The notes under the pieces are model-generated. The model was given only the letters and a program-made list of their open reading frames with translations, had not been told where the DNA came from and searched no databases. A DNA stretch of 52,524 bases, from contig REEO01000063.1 of NCBI GenBank assembly GCA_007695035.1, forward strand, positions 1 through 52,524. The letters are read 5' to 3'. This document shows positions 42,821-51,032 of the stretch, piece after piece. The position numbers and the translations under genes are program-made. Within the stretch, counting starts at the first letter, position 1, and each line of letters begins with the position of its first letter. The stretch is from Saprospirales bacterium. Lineage in GTDB: Bacteria > Bacteroidota > Bacteroidia > Chitinophagales > Saprospiraceae.

Positions 42821-43642
42821 TCACGGAGAATCGACAATCACATCCTTCAAAACGGCAATTTTTAATACGGGAAATGTCGCAGGCTGGGAAATATGGCTAA
42901 AAAGGTTCATAGAGACCAGGGAATCATTTACTCCTTCCAAAACAAAATTCCAAAGGTCCGGCTGAATTACCGATGCAATGCCATTGTCGTGAAAAAAATC
43001 CACAGAACTGAAATGAAAAATAAACTCTTTGCCATGGAGGGCTTCGCTCTCTCCATAAATTCCACCGGGAAATTTTAGGCCCTGGCCCGACTCCTGTGAA
43101 AAAATAAGGTTTCCTCTAAATCCTTCCTTGCGCACCTTATTTATTGCAATCAAGCTGTCCCCCAATTCATAATCCAATATGCTGTAAAATTTACGATTAT
43201 GCCATAAATCACTTATGTCTGGAAATTCCGGGTCAATAGAAATGAGGGAATCCTCTCTGTTTACAATACCATCTTCCACTTTAAAGGCGAGTTCGAAACT
43301 TCCTTGATCATCTATCTTGTATATGTCTCCGGAAAGCAACTCTGCAAAGTAGATGTGTTTTCCATCATTGGGCACTCGCTTCAGTGCATTTGAAATATTA
43401 TACTCTCTCTCGGGCTGGTTGAAGGTAAGTTTAAACATACTTTCCACCACATCAAATTGATTGTCCATCAAATACACCTGGTGTTTATGATTTCCTGAAA
43501 GTCCGGGATCCGACATGGGAATGTGCATCAAATACCGATCTGCATCGCTGAAATATTTGAAATTGAGGAAGTGGAAATCCAAATGGTGGGTATCAATCAA
43601 GCTTCCGGAAGGGGAATATGTTATATCAGTAATATTCCCTAC
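42821..43642 (-). pseudogene. 6-bladed beta-propeller protein, lacking its N-terminus
   Basis: About 274 codons resembling the Bacteroidota 6-bladed beta-propeller lipoproteins (PF17170-like), for example DGKHIYFAELLSGDIYKIDD and QPATFPVLKIAVLKDV. The frame runs from directly behind the hldD stop (VGNITDITYSPSGSL) with no ATG, signal peptide or promoter. The first plausible initiation codon is a TTG at 43600. The usual family length is about 380 residues, so the first 100 or so appear deleted. The frame ends with TGA at 42821-42823, beyond which the same frame encodes a T9SS domain. The family assignment is moderate. Confidence 0.65.
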
Positions 43643-44611
43643 TCAATAATACCCCTCCTCCACCAAATATTCCCGCACATATTCTCTTACTCCGGTTTCG
43701 AGATCGGTAAAAGAGTGGTTAAACCCGGCCCTTCTGAGTTTATCCATTTCAGCACTGGTGTAGTACTGGTAATTTGGGCGGATATCCGTGGGGGTGTCGA
43801 TAAAGTCGATTTGGGGCTTTTTGTCCATGGCACTGTAGACTGCACCGACCAGATCAAGAAAGGTGCGTGGTTGGCCGGTGCCCACATTGTAAATGCCACT
43901 GGCCGGCTTTTGGGTGTAGAGAAAATCCATGACCTTCAGCACGTCAAAGACCCAAATGAAGTCGCGCTGCTGATGCCCGTCCTTCACTCCCTTTTTGTGT
44001 GATCTGAAAAGCTTTACGGAGCCGGTATTCTTTATTTGATTGAAAGCGTGAAATACCATGGAGCTCATGCGTCCCTTGTGGTACTCGTTGGGGCCGTATA
44101 CATTGAAAAACTTGAGTCCGTACCAGTTGGGCGGTTGGTCTGTGGCTTCTTCCAGGACCCATCGGTCAAATCGATGCTTGGATTTGGCGTAGGCGTTGAG
44201 TGGTTGTAGGCTGGGAATCAGGGCGTGGTCGTCCGAGTAGCCCAGGGATCCATCTCCGTAAGTGGCTGCTGAAGAGGCGTAGATCAGGGGTATCTGTTCC
44301 CGGCAACAATACTCCCAAATTCTTTTGGAGTACCGGAAATTGAGTTCGTCAAACAGCCCGGTGTCATCGCTGGTGGTATCGGTCCTGGCGCCGAGGTGGA
44401 AGATGAAATCAAGCTCGGGTTTGACCCTTTCCAGCCAGTTGAAAAATTCATCCCTTTGGATTTTTGTGAGACGCTCGGTTCGCGTCCAGTTTTTCTCTTT
44501 TTTCTTCGGGCTGAAATCATCCACCGCCAGGAGGGGGCCGGCTCCTTTTCTGAAGAGATAGCCCGTCAGGCAACTCCCTATAAAACCGGCTCCTCCCGTA
44601 ATTGCGATCAT
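43643..44611 (-). CDS. hldD: ADP-L-glycero-D-manno-heptose-6-epimerase
   Basis: An NADP-dependent SDR epimerase making the heptose donor for LPS. The product has 322 residues. ITGGAGFIGSCL is the Rossmann motif. FHLGARTDTT and YASSAATYGDGSLGYSDD follow, with the catalytic Tyr/Lys in LNAYAKSKHRFD. The end (FTDLETGVREYVREYL) matches the family C-terminus, so the stop is natural. The frame extends to 44779 inside gcvP, but ATG 44611 is the proper start, 11 bp after the gcvP stop. The two genes are probably cotranscribed. Confidence 0.93.
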   Translation of the reverse strand: MIAITGGAGFIGSCLTGYLFRKGAGPLLAVDDFSPKKKEKNWTRTERLTKIQRDEFFNWLERVKPELDFIFHLGARTDTTSDDTGLFDELNFRYSKRIWEYCCREQIPLIYASSAATYGDGSLGYSDDHALIPSLQPLNAYAKSKHRFDRWVLEEATDQPPNWYGLKFFNVYGPNEYHKGRMSSMVFHAFNQIKNTGSVKLFRSHKKGVKDGHQQRDFIWVFDVLKVMDFLYTQKPASGIYNVGTGQPRTFLDLVGAVYSAMDKKPQIDFIDTPTDIRPNYQYYTSAEMDKLRRAGFNHSFTDLETGVREYVREYLVEEGYY

Positions 44612-44622
44612 TTTGCTGACAT

Positions 44623-47499
44623 TTAATCTTGGTAAGTTTCCATGGGTGGACAGGTGCACATCAGGTTGCGGTCCCCGTAGGCGTTGTCCACGCGTCCAAC
44701 TTGCACCCAGAATTTGTGCCCGTGGCGAAGTTGTTCGAGAGGATAGGCCGCTTTCTCTCGAGAGTAGGGATAATCCCAATTGTCGCCGGTCACCTCCTGA
44801 AGTGTATGTGGGGCGTTTATCAGTACGTTATTTTCCTGATCTGCTTCCCCTTTTGCAATCTCGTCTATTTCATCTTTTATGCCGATCATGGCATCCACGA
44901 AGAGATCCAATTCTTCCAGGCTCTCGCTCTCTGTAGGTTCAATCATAATGGTGCCGTTGACCGGGAAAGAGAGGGTGGGTGCATGGAATCCGTAATCGAT
45001 CAATCTCTTCGCCACGTCCTCGGCGGTAATTCCCACCGACTTGTAAGGCCTCAGATCGACTATCACCTCGTGGGCGCAATGCCCTTTTTTCCCGACATAG
45101 AGAATCTGATATTCTTTTTCCAGGCGAGCTCTCAGGTAGTTGGCATTGAGAATAGCGTAAAAAGTGGAGTCTTTTAGGCCTTTTCTTCCGAGCAACCTGA
45201 TGTACGCGTGAGAAATCAGCAAAATAGAGGCACTGCCATAGGGCGCTGCTGCCACTGCCGGAATTCCGAGGGGTCCTCCGGTTTCCACCAATGGGTGGTT
45301 GGGTAGAAAAGGAATCAATTTGTCGTTGACGCAAATAGGTCCCATGCCTGGTCCACCTCCTCCGTGAGGAATGGCAAAGGTCTTGTGCAGGTTCAGGTGA
45401 CAGACATCGGCCCCGATCTTTCCCGGATTGGAGTAGCCCACTTTTGCGTTCATATTGGCTCCGTCCATATAGACCAGACCGCCGTTTTTGTGCACTACCT
45501 CGCATATATCGAGAATGTCTTCCTCAAAAACACCATGTGTGGAGGGGTAGGTAATCATGAGTGCAGAGAGGTTTTCCTTGTGTTTTTCAGCTTTTTCTCT
45601 CAAATCATCAAGATCGACATTGCCATTGTCGTCGCATTTTACAACTACCACTTTCATTCCGGCCATAACTGCAGAAGCGGGATTGGTTCCGTGGGCAGAG
45701 GAGGGAATAAGAGCCACATTGCGGTGGAGATCTCCCCGGTCCCGGTGGTATGCCCTGATGACCATAAGCCCCGTTAATTCCCCCTGGGCTCCTGAATTTG
45801 GCATGAATGAACAGCCTGTAAACCCGGTAATCTCACACAGGTAGGCGGACAGCTCATCCACGATTTGTTGATAGCCCTTCATTTGGGCTTCGGGTGCAAA
45901 TGGGTGAATCTCCGAGAATCCATCGAATGAAACGGGCAGCAACTGCGTAGCGGCGTTCAGTTTCATGGTGCAGGAGCCGAGCGGAATCATGGAGTGGACC
46001 AGCGAGAGGTCCTTGTTCTCCAAGCTCTTGATGTACCGCATCAATTCGGTTTCGGTGCGGAATTTATTGAAAACGGGATGCTGGAGCCAGTCGTCGGTGC
46101 GCAACAAATCCTCCTGAATGACGGTGTCCGCGGTTTCGGGAATGAGGCCCGGGGGCACTTCCTTGCCCTTAGCAAAGGCAAAAATAGTGTAAATTTCCTC
46201 CAGGTCTTCTAAGGTTACGGTTTCATCGAGGCTAATTTGGACGCGTCCGTTATGCACAAAAAAGTTGATTCTGTGGTCTTCAGATGCCTGTCGCAGTCTC
46301 TCTGCTGTTTCTTCGCCCACTTCCAGGCAAATGGTATCGAAAAACATCTTGTTGCACTGGTTGTAGTCGAGTTTTTTGAGTTCATCACTGAGCCAACAGG
46401 TTTTGGCCTGGATGGAGGCCGCGATTTTTCTCAAACCCTTTGGTCCGTGATAAACGGCGTACATACCGGCCATTATTGCCAAAAGCGCCTGCGCTGTGCA
46501 GATATTGGAAGTGGCCTTCTCGCGCTTGATATGCTGTTCGCGGGTTTGCAGTGCCATTCGGTAGGCAGTGTTTCCGTGGCGGTCCTTGCTGACCCCGATT
46601 ATTCTACCCGGCACCTGTCTCTTGTAGTCTTCTTTGGTGGCAAAAAATGCGGCATGGGGTCCACCGGCTCCCAATGGGACACCAAATCGCTGAGAATTGC
46701 CCACCACTGCATCCACACCCCAGTCGCCGGGGGGGCTTAAAAGACATAGGGCCATTAGATCGGAAGCCACTACTGTCATTATTTTTTTCTCCTTGCAATT
46801 CTCCACAAAATCCCTGTAGTCATGAACTTCGCCACGGCCGTTTGGATACTGGACCAAAGCACCGAAGTAGGATTCATCCAGGGGGTGCTCCATCCAGTTT
46901 CCTGCGTCGATTTCAATACCCAGTGGAAGCGCGCGTGAACGCAGTACATCGAGCGTTTGCGGGAAGGCGTTGATATCTACGAAGAAGCGCTTGCGATTTT
47001 CCTTTTTCAATTTTCGCTGTGAGATGGAGTAAAACATCCCCATGGCTTCTGCTGCCGCGGTGGCCTCGTCCAAAAGAGATGCATTGGCTACCGGCAGACC
47101 GGTGAGTTCCGATACCATTGTTTGGAAATTGATCAGTGCTTCCAGTCTTCCCTGGCTGATCTCGGCCTGATAAGGGGTATAGGCCGTGTACCAGCCGGGG
47201 TTGTGGAAGATATTTCGCAGTATAACCGAGGGAGTGATGGTATTGTAGTAACCGAGTCCGATATAGGACCTGAATACCTCATTTTTGGCTGCTATTTTTT
47301 TGGCCAGTCGCAGGTACTCGTGCTCGTTGAGGGATTTGGGTACTTTGAGATTGCCATCTACTCTTATGTGTTTGGGCAGTACTTCATCTATAAGTTGGTC
47401 TCCGGATTGAACGCCAATGGCTTCAAACATTTTCTCATGATCCGGTTCCCAAATGCCGATGTGGCGGTTGGCAAATCGCTCGGGGTGCTTGATATTCAT
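44623..47499 (-). CDS. gcvP: Glycine dehydrogenase (decarboxylating), P protein
   Basis: The PLP-dependent P protein that decarboxylates glycine and passes the aminomethyl group to lipoyl-GcvH. The 958-residue single-chain form is complete. ERFANRHIGIWEPDHEKMF is near the N-terminus and YTPYQAEISQGRLEAL follows. The second half has IPLGSCTMKLNAAT and SAHGTNPASAVMAG. The PLP Lys is in HLNLHKTFAIPHGGGGPGMGP, near residue 700. It leads the gcvP-hldD pair. Its partner gcvH lies 10 kb upstream. Confidence 0.97.
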   Translation of the reverse strand: MNIKHPERFANRHIGIWEPDHEKMFEAIGVQSGDQLIDEVLPKHIRVDGNLKVPKSLNEHEYLRLAKKIAAKNEVFRSYIGLGYYNTITPSVILRNIFHNPGWYTAYTPYQAEISQGRLEALINFQTMVSELTGLPVANASLLDEATAAAEAMGMFYSISQRKLKKENRKRFFVDINAFPQTLDVLRSRALPLGIEIDAGNWMEHPLDESYFGALVQYPNGRGEVHDYRDFVENCKEKKIMTVVASDLMALCLLSPPGDWGVDAVVGNSQRFGVPLGAGGPHAAFFATKEDYKRQVPGRIIGVSKDRHGNTAYRMALQTREQHIKREKATSNICTAQALLAIMAGMYAVYHGPKGLRKIAASIQAKTCWLSDELKKLDYNQCNKMFFDTICLEVGEETAERLRQASEDHRINFFVHNGRVQISLDETVTLEDLEEIYTIFAFAKGKEVPPGLIPETADTVIQEDLLRTDDWLQHPVFNKFRTETELMRYIKSLENKDLSLVHSMIPLGSCTMKLNAATQLLPVSFDGFSEIHPFAPEAQMKGYQQIVDELSAYLCEITGFTGCSFMPNSGAQGELTGLMVIRAYHRDRGDLHRNVALIPSSAHGTNPASAVMAGMKVVVVKCDDNGNVDLDDLREKAEKHKENLSALMITYPSTHGVFEEDILDICEVVHKNGGLVYMDGANMNAKVGYSNPGKIGADVCHLNLHKTFAIPHGGGGPGMGPICVNDKLIPFLPNHPLVETGGPLGIPAVAAAPYGSASILLISHAYIRLLGRKGLKDSTFYAILNANYLRARLEKEYQILYVGKKGHCAHEVIVDLRPYKSVGITAEDVAKRLIDYGFHAPTLSFPVNGTIMIEPTESESLEELDLFVDAMIGIKDEIDEIAKGEADQENNVLINAPHTLQEVTGDNWDYPYSREKAAYPLEQLRHGHKFWVQVGRVDNAYGDRNLMCTCPPMETYQD

Positions 47500-47659
47500 A
47501 AGATTAAGGTTTTTTCAGTTAAAAATAAACCTGCTTTCCAACTCACTTGTCGAATCGCTCCTGATTGGAGAGCGGTTAATATCACAATGCAACAACGGGC
47601 CGGCCGAAGAGATAATATGAAATGGTCAAAACAAAGTAAATTGATGGGCGAATAGTCCA

Positions 47660-48925
47660 TCAGATTTTGAATGCCGATCTGATCTCGTCCGTTTTATCGA
47701 GTTTTTCCCAGGTAAAAAGCTCCACATCCATGGATTTTGGGTGGTTGGTGGAGTTGGGCTGACCGATGAATTCCTTTTTCTTCATCTTATTTTTTCTGCC
47801 CATGTGCCCGTAGGCTGCGGTTTCTGAGTAAATGGGGTTGCGCAGTTTGAGTTGCTGCTCGATCCGGTAGGGACTCAGATCAAACATCTCGCTGATGATG
47901 TTGCTGATCTGGTAGTCTTTCATATCTACTTTGGAGGTTCCGTAGGTGTTTACGTAAATGCCCACGGGGTCTTTTACTCCAATGGCGTAGCCGAGCTGGA
48001 CGAGCATTTCGTCTGCAATCCCTGCTTTGACCATGTTTTTGGCGATATATCTGGCCGCATAAGCTGCGGAGCGGTCCACCTTGCTCGGGTCTTTCCCCGA
48101 AAAAGCACCTCCGCCATGTGCTCCTTTCCCTCCATAAGTATCGACGATTATTTTTCTCCCGGTAAGTCCGGTATCGGCATGCGGGCCTCCTTCCACGAAT
48201 CTCCCGGTGGGATTTATGTGCAATTTGACATCTTTGTTAAATAGTTTTCGCACGCTCTCGCTGCAGTTGTCAAAAACGCGGGGCAGAAGAATGGTCTTCA
48301 TGTCGCCCTCGATCTTGCGCAGCATTTTTTCGTCGTCATCGATAAAAGGATCGTGTTGGGTAGAAATGACGATGGTGTCTATGCGGGTGGGTTTGTTGTG
48401 GTCGTCGTATTCGATGGTGACCTGGGATTTGGAATCGGGTCTCAGGTAGTCGATGACGTTGCGCTCTCTTCGCATCTTTGCCATTTCTTGCAAAATACGG
48501 TGTGAAAGGAAGAGGGGCAATGGTATGAGGTCTTCGCTTTCATTGGAGGCGTAACCAAACATCATTCCCTGGTCTCCGGCGCCCTGGTCTTCGGGTTTTT
48601 CTCTGTCCACGCCCCGGTTGATATCGGGGGATTGTTCATGGATGGCGGAGAGGATGCCGCATGAATCGCCCACGAATTTGTATTCGCTTTTGGTGTAGCC
48701 AATTTTGTTGATCACGGACCTGATGATTTTCTCCAGGTCCACATAGGCTTTTGAAGAAACTTCTCCGGCGACTACTACCTGTCCGGTGGTTACGAGTGTT
48801 TCGCAGGCGACTTTGGAGTGGGGATCAAAGGCGAGGAAATGATCGAGAATGGAATCCGATATCTGGTCGGCTACCTTGTCGGGATGTCCTTCTGATACGG
48901 ATTCTGAGGTGAAAAGATATGCCAT
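47660..48925 (-). CDS. metK: S-adenosylmethionine synthetase
   Basis: Makes SAM from methionine and ATP. The 421-residue protein has LFTSESVSEGHPDKVADQ at the N-terminus, GAGDQGMMFGYA (ATP/methionine loop), and GGKGAHGGGAFSGKD followed by PSKVDRSAAYAARYIAK. The frame extends to 48964, but ATG 48925 matches the universal N-terminus. A good promoter lies just upstream. The leader is only about 30 nt, too short for a SAM riboswitch. Confidence 0.97.
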   Translation of the reverse strand: MAYLFTSESVSEGHPDKVADQISDSILDHFLAFDPHSKVACETLVTTGQVVVAGEVSSKAYVDLEKIIRSVINKIGYTKSEYKFVGDSCGILSAIHEQSPDINRGVDREKPEDQGAGDQGMMFGYASNESEDLIPLPLFLSHRILQEMAKMRRERNVIDYLRPDSKSQVTIEYDDHNKPTRIDTIVISTQHDPFIDDDEKMLRKIEGDMKTILLPRVFDNCSESVRKLFNKDVKLHINPTGRFVEGGPHADTGLTGRKIIVDTYGGKGAHGGGAFSGKDPSKVDRSAAYAARYIAKNMVKAGIADEMLVQLGYAIGVKDPVGIYVNTYGTSKVDMKDYQISNIISEMFDLSPYRIEQQLKLRNPIYSETAAYGHMGRKNKMKKKEFIGQPNSTNHPKSMDVELFTWEKLDKTDEIRSAFKI

Positions 48926-48961
48926 AATTTTTTCTGTCTGATGTATTTTTAAAAAGCGGCC

Positions 48962-48992
48962 CAAAAGTAAGAAAATCCGTGGTACTTACCAA
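48962..48992 (-). promoter_or_regulatory. Promoter of metK
   Basis: On the minus strand TTG (48992-48990), a 20-nt spacer, and TACTTTTG (48969-48962) match the Bacteroidota consensus. The ATG follows 36 nt after the -7 box. Confidence 0.7.
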
Positions 48993-49154
48993 CGGTTTAC
49001 TCTAAAACAAGTGCCCCCGAATAAGCTCTTGGGCAATTTTAAGGGGTTTTCTATGCCAAAATGGGTTATTCAGTCCTGTTTTGGAATAGAAAGGGTGAAA
49101 CAAAATTGAGGGATTTGGGTTTATTTGCACTCCTTTTAGGGATCAATTTACAAC

Positions 49155-50159
49155 TCAGGCAACCATCATAAAGTCAGTTCCTTTCTCGTATCCTTTTTTC
49201 CTCAGAAAGTTTTCGATTTTCTCCCTTGCCCCGCGCACTGAGACATATCCCAGAATGTAAATCTGCCCCTTGTCCGGAATATCTTTGTAGCATATGCACG
49301 GCACAGGCAAATTATTATTTTCCATCAGATCGATATACCCCGCAATTGAAACACCAAATTTTTCAAGGTGTCCGACCTTTTTTCTGGAGAGTCTTCCAGC
49401 TCCCCATATCCAGACTTCTTCGATGTTTTTTTCAGCTAAAAAGGAGGCGAGATACCTCGCCTTCAACCTGAAAAATGAATCCCGGCAGTATCTTGTGTCT
49501 GTACGAGATAAGCGGTCTCCTGAATCCCTCCATTTCAAAAGTGTAGTCGGCACTTTGGCCATTTTAACCCCTAAGCCTAGCCACCTCAGCCACATTTCAT
49601 AATCCTCTGGGAAGTCACCCTCGCGGTATCCTCCGTAATGGTCCACCAGTTTTTTGCGGAACATCACAGATGGATGGGGCAATGCAGACTCGACAAAGCG
49701 GTTGTTTTCGATTTCTTCAGTGGTGCAAATGTGGTTAATCCAATTCACGTATTCTAGCATGCCACTGGAATTCAACTCACCGTCTGTGCAAAAGTGCTCC
49801 ACTTTAGTAGCGCAGAGTCCGATGTCGGGATTGCTGGTCAAGAATTCAACTTGCTCTTCAAGTCTTTTGGGAAATGCTACATCATCTGCATCCATGCGGG
49901 CGATTAAATCGGAACTGCATTTTGATATGCCGAAATTGAGGGCAGAAACTATTCCCTTTCCCGGGTTGGGTAAAACTTTAATTCGGGGATCGTCCAGCTT
50001 TTCCAGGAATGATCGTCCCTCATCCACTGAACCATCGTCCACAGCAATCAACTCCCAGAAAGACATGGTTTGCGACCTGATTGAATCAATGCACTTTCTA
50101 AGGGTTTGCTCCGCATTGCGAAATGGCATTACAATAGAAACCCGGGTAATCAAATCCAC
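49155..50159 (-). CDS. GT2 glycosyltransferase with C-terminal Rossmann-like domain
   Basis: A 334-residue protein. Residues 1-225 form a GT-A family 2 domain: VSIVMPFRNAEQTLRKCIDS, ELIAVDDGSVDEG (nucleotide-sugar Asp) and IARMDADDVAFPKRLEEQ (DxD at 90-92). The later PHPSVMFRKKLVDHYGGYRE and DYEMWLRW, with the catalytic acid, fit as well. Residues from about 248 form a second unit starting WIWGAGRLSRKKV with a GxG loop, like the NAD/sugar-binding module at the start of PglD-type proteins. The sugar and acceptor are unknown. The start codon is GTG at 50159. It lies 18 bp after the outer-membrane protein gene. Confidence 0.85.
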   Translation of the reverse strand: MDLITRVSIVMPFRNAEQTLRKCIDSIRSQTMSFWELIAVDDGSVDEGRSFLEKLDDPRIKVLPNPGKGIVSALNFGISKCSSDLIARMDADDVAFPKRLEEQVEFLTSNPDIGLCATKVEHFCTDGELNSSGMLEYVNWINHICTTEEIENNRFVESALPHPSVMFRKKLVDHYGGYREGDFPEDYEMWLRWLGLGVKMAKVPTTLLKWRDSGDRLSRTDTRYCRDSFFRLKARYLASFLAEKNIEEVWIWGAGRLSRKKVGHLEKFGVSIAGYIDLMENNNLPVPCICYKDIPDKGQIYILGYVSVRGAREKIENFLRKKGYEKGTDFMMVA

Positions 50160-50177
50160 TTTAATTAATGGGGATTA

Positions 50178-50927
50178 TTATCCGCCTCCAAAGAGGAAGC
50201 CGCGCTGTCCGCACTGAATTTTGGAGAAGCGGCCGATTGGGATTTTGATTTCCAGTGTGGCGTAGGCGTTGATGTTTCTGAGATTGCCGGGGCTGTAGGT
50301 GTCGTCCAGGGTTCTGGAGAGTGGGAATGCATTGGCATTGTCCGAGCCCTCGCTGGAGGTGAAGTTTTGGAAGGCGTACTCAAAGCGGAGACCGAGGCCC
50401 ACTGTGAATTCTCTGGAGCCAAACAAGTAGCCGCCAAAGCCGATGACGCCGGAGAGGTAGTTGTCGGTGTACATGCTCTCTACATCAATCTCTGCAAAGG
50501 GGTTGGAATTGTTGGTGAGGTCGTGCTCGACGCTTCCTATAAAACTCATCTTGGGTCCAATTTCGATAAATGCGCCCTGATTGACAAAGCGGTAAAGCAG
50601 CATCACATCTGTTGACTGCCATTCGATGCGGTGCTCACCGGCCTGAAAAAAGTCGTTTCCTTTGTAGTCGTAGGTTTGATTGCCGCGGGTCATGAGGCCC
50701 TCGAGTATGAAACCTCCGCCCTGATCAAAGTTGACGTGGAAATTGAGGCCGTATCTCAGGCCGCTGTTGATATTCATGTCGTGAAACTCACTGTCACTTA
50801 TGTTGCTCTCCCAAAGTACTGTAGGGCCGTAGCCGACTTTGGCGCCCGCCTCAAACCAGGTGTCCTGGGCCTTGAGCTGAAAGGCGATCATTGCAATAAT
50901 TACAAGTAGTAGTAGTCTTAAATTCAT
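50178..50927 (-). CDS. Outer-membrane beta-barrel protein
   Basis: A 249-residue exported protein. The signal peptide MNLRLLLLVIIAMIAFQLKA is followed by alternating amphipathic strands (FHVNFDQGGGFILEGLMTRG, FIEIGPKMSFIGSV, EFTVGLGLRFEYAF), typical of small porin-like beta-barrels of Bacteroidota. It ends CGQRGFLFGGG. The function is unknown. The frame extends to 50990, but ATG 50927 starts the signal peptide. It is probably cotranscribed with the downstream GT2 gene. Confidence 0.82.
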   Translation of the reverse strand: MNLRLLLLVIIAMIAFQLKAQDTWFEAGAKVGYGPTVLWESNISDSEFHDMNINSGLRYGLNFHVNFDQGGGFILEGLMTRGNQTYDYKGNDFFQAGEHRIEWQSTDVMLLYRFVNQGAFIEIGPKMSFIGSVEHDLTNNSNPFAEIDVESMYTDNYLSGVIGFGGYLFGSREFTVGLGLRFEYAFQNFTSSEGSDNANAFPLSRTLDDTYSPGNLRNINAYATLEIKIPIGRFSKIQCGQRGFLFGGG

Positions 50928-50960
50928 GATAGTATTGTTTAAAATTTTTGCATGTGACGG

Positions 50961-50990
50961 TAAAGTTAAGACATTTTTTGGGACTGGCAA
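50961..50990 (-). promoter_or_regulatory. Promoter of the outer-membrane protein gene
   Basis: On the minus strand TTG (50990-50988), 19 nt, then TAACTTTA (50968-50961), one mismatch from TAnnTTTG. The ATG follows 33 nt downstream. Its position also excludes the longer frame start at 50990. Confidence 0.55.
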
Positions 50991-51032
50991 GGGGCCCGGT
51001 TGAATTTAAGTGTTTGGTAACGATACTTGGGT

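Noticed and set aside
41706-42823. Recoded UGA (or UAA) codons explaining the in-frame stops
   Set aside because: TGA and TAA end many intact genes in this window (for example hldD with TGA and pyk with TAA), no suppressor tRNA or SECIS-like element is seen, and one of the loci also has a frameshift.
47520-47590. Glycine riboswitch upstream of gcvP
   Set aside because: Only one short imperfect hairpin (GCTCC/GGAGAGC) is present. The conserved glycine aptamer cores are not seen.
48926-48961. A SAM riboswitch in front of metK
   Set aside because: The promoter at 48962-48992 leaves a leader of only about 30 nt with no visible aptamer-like structure.
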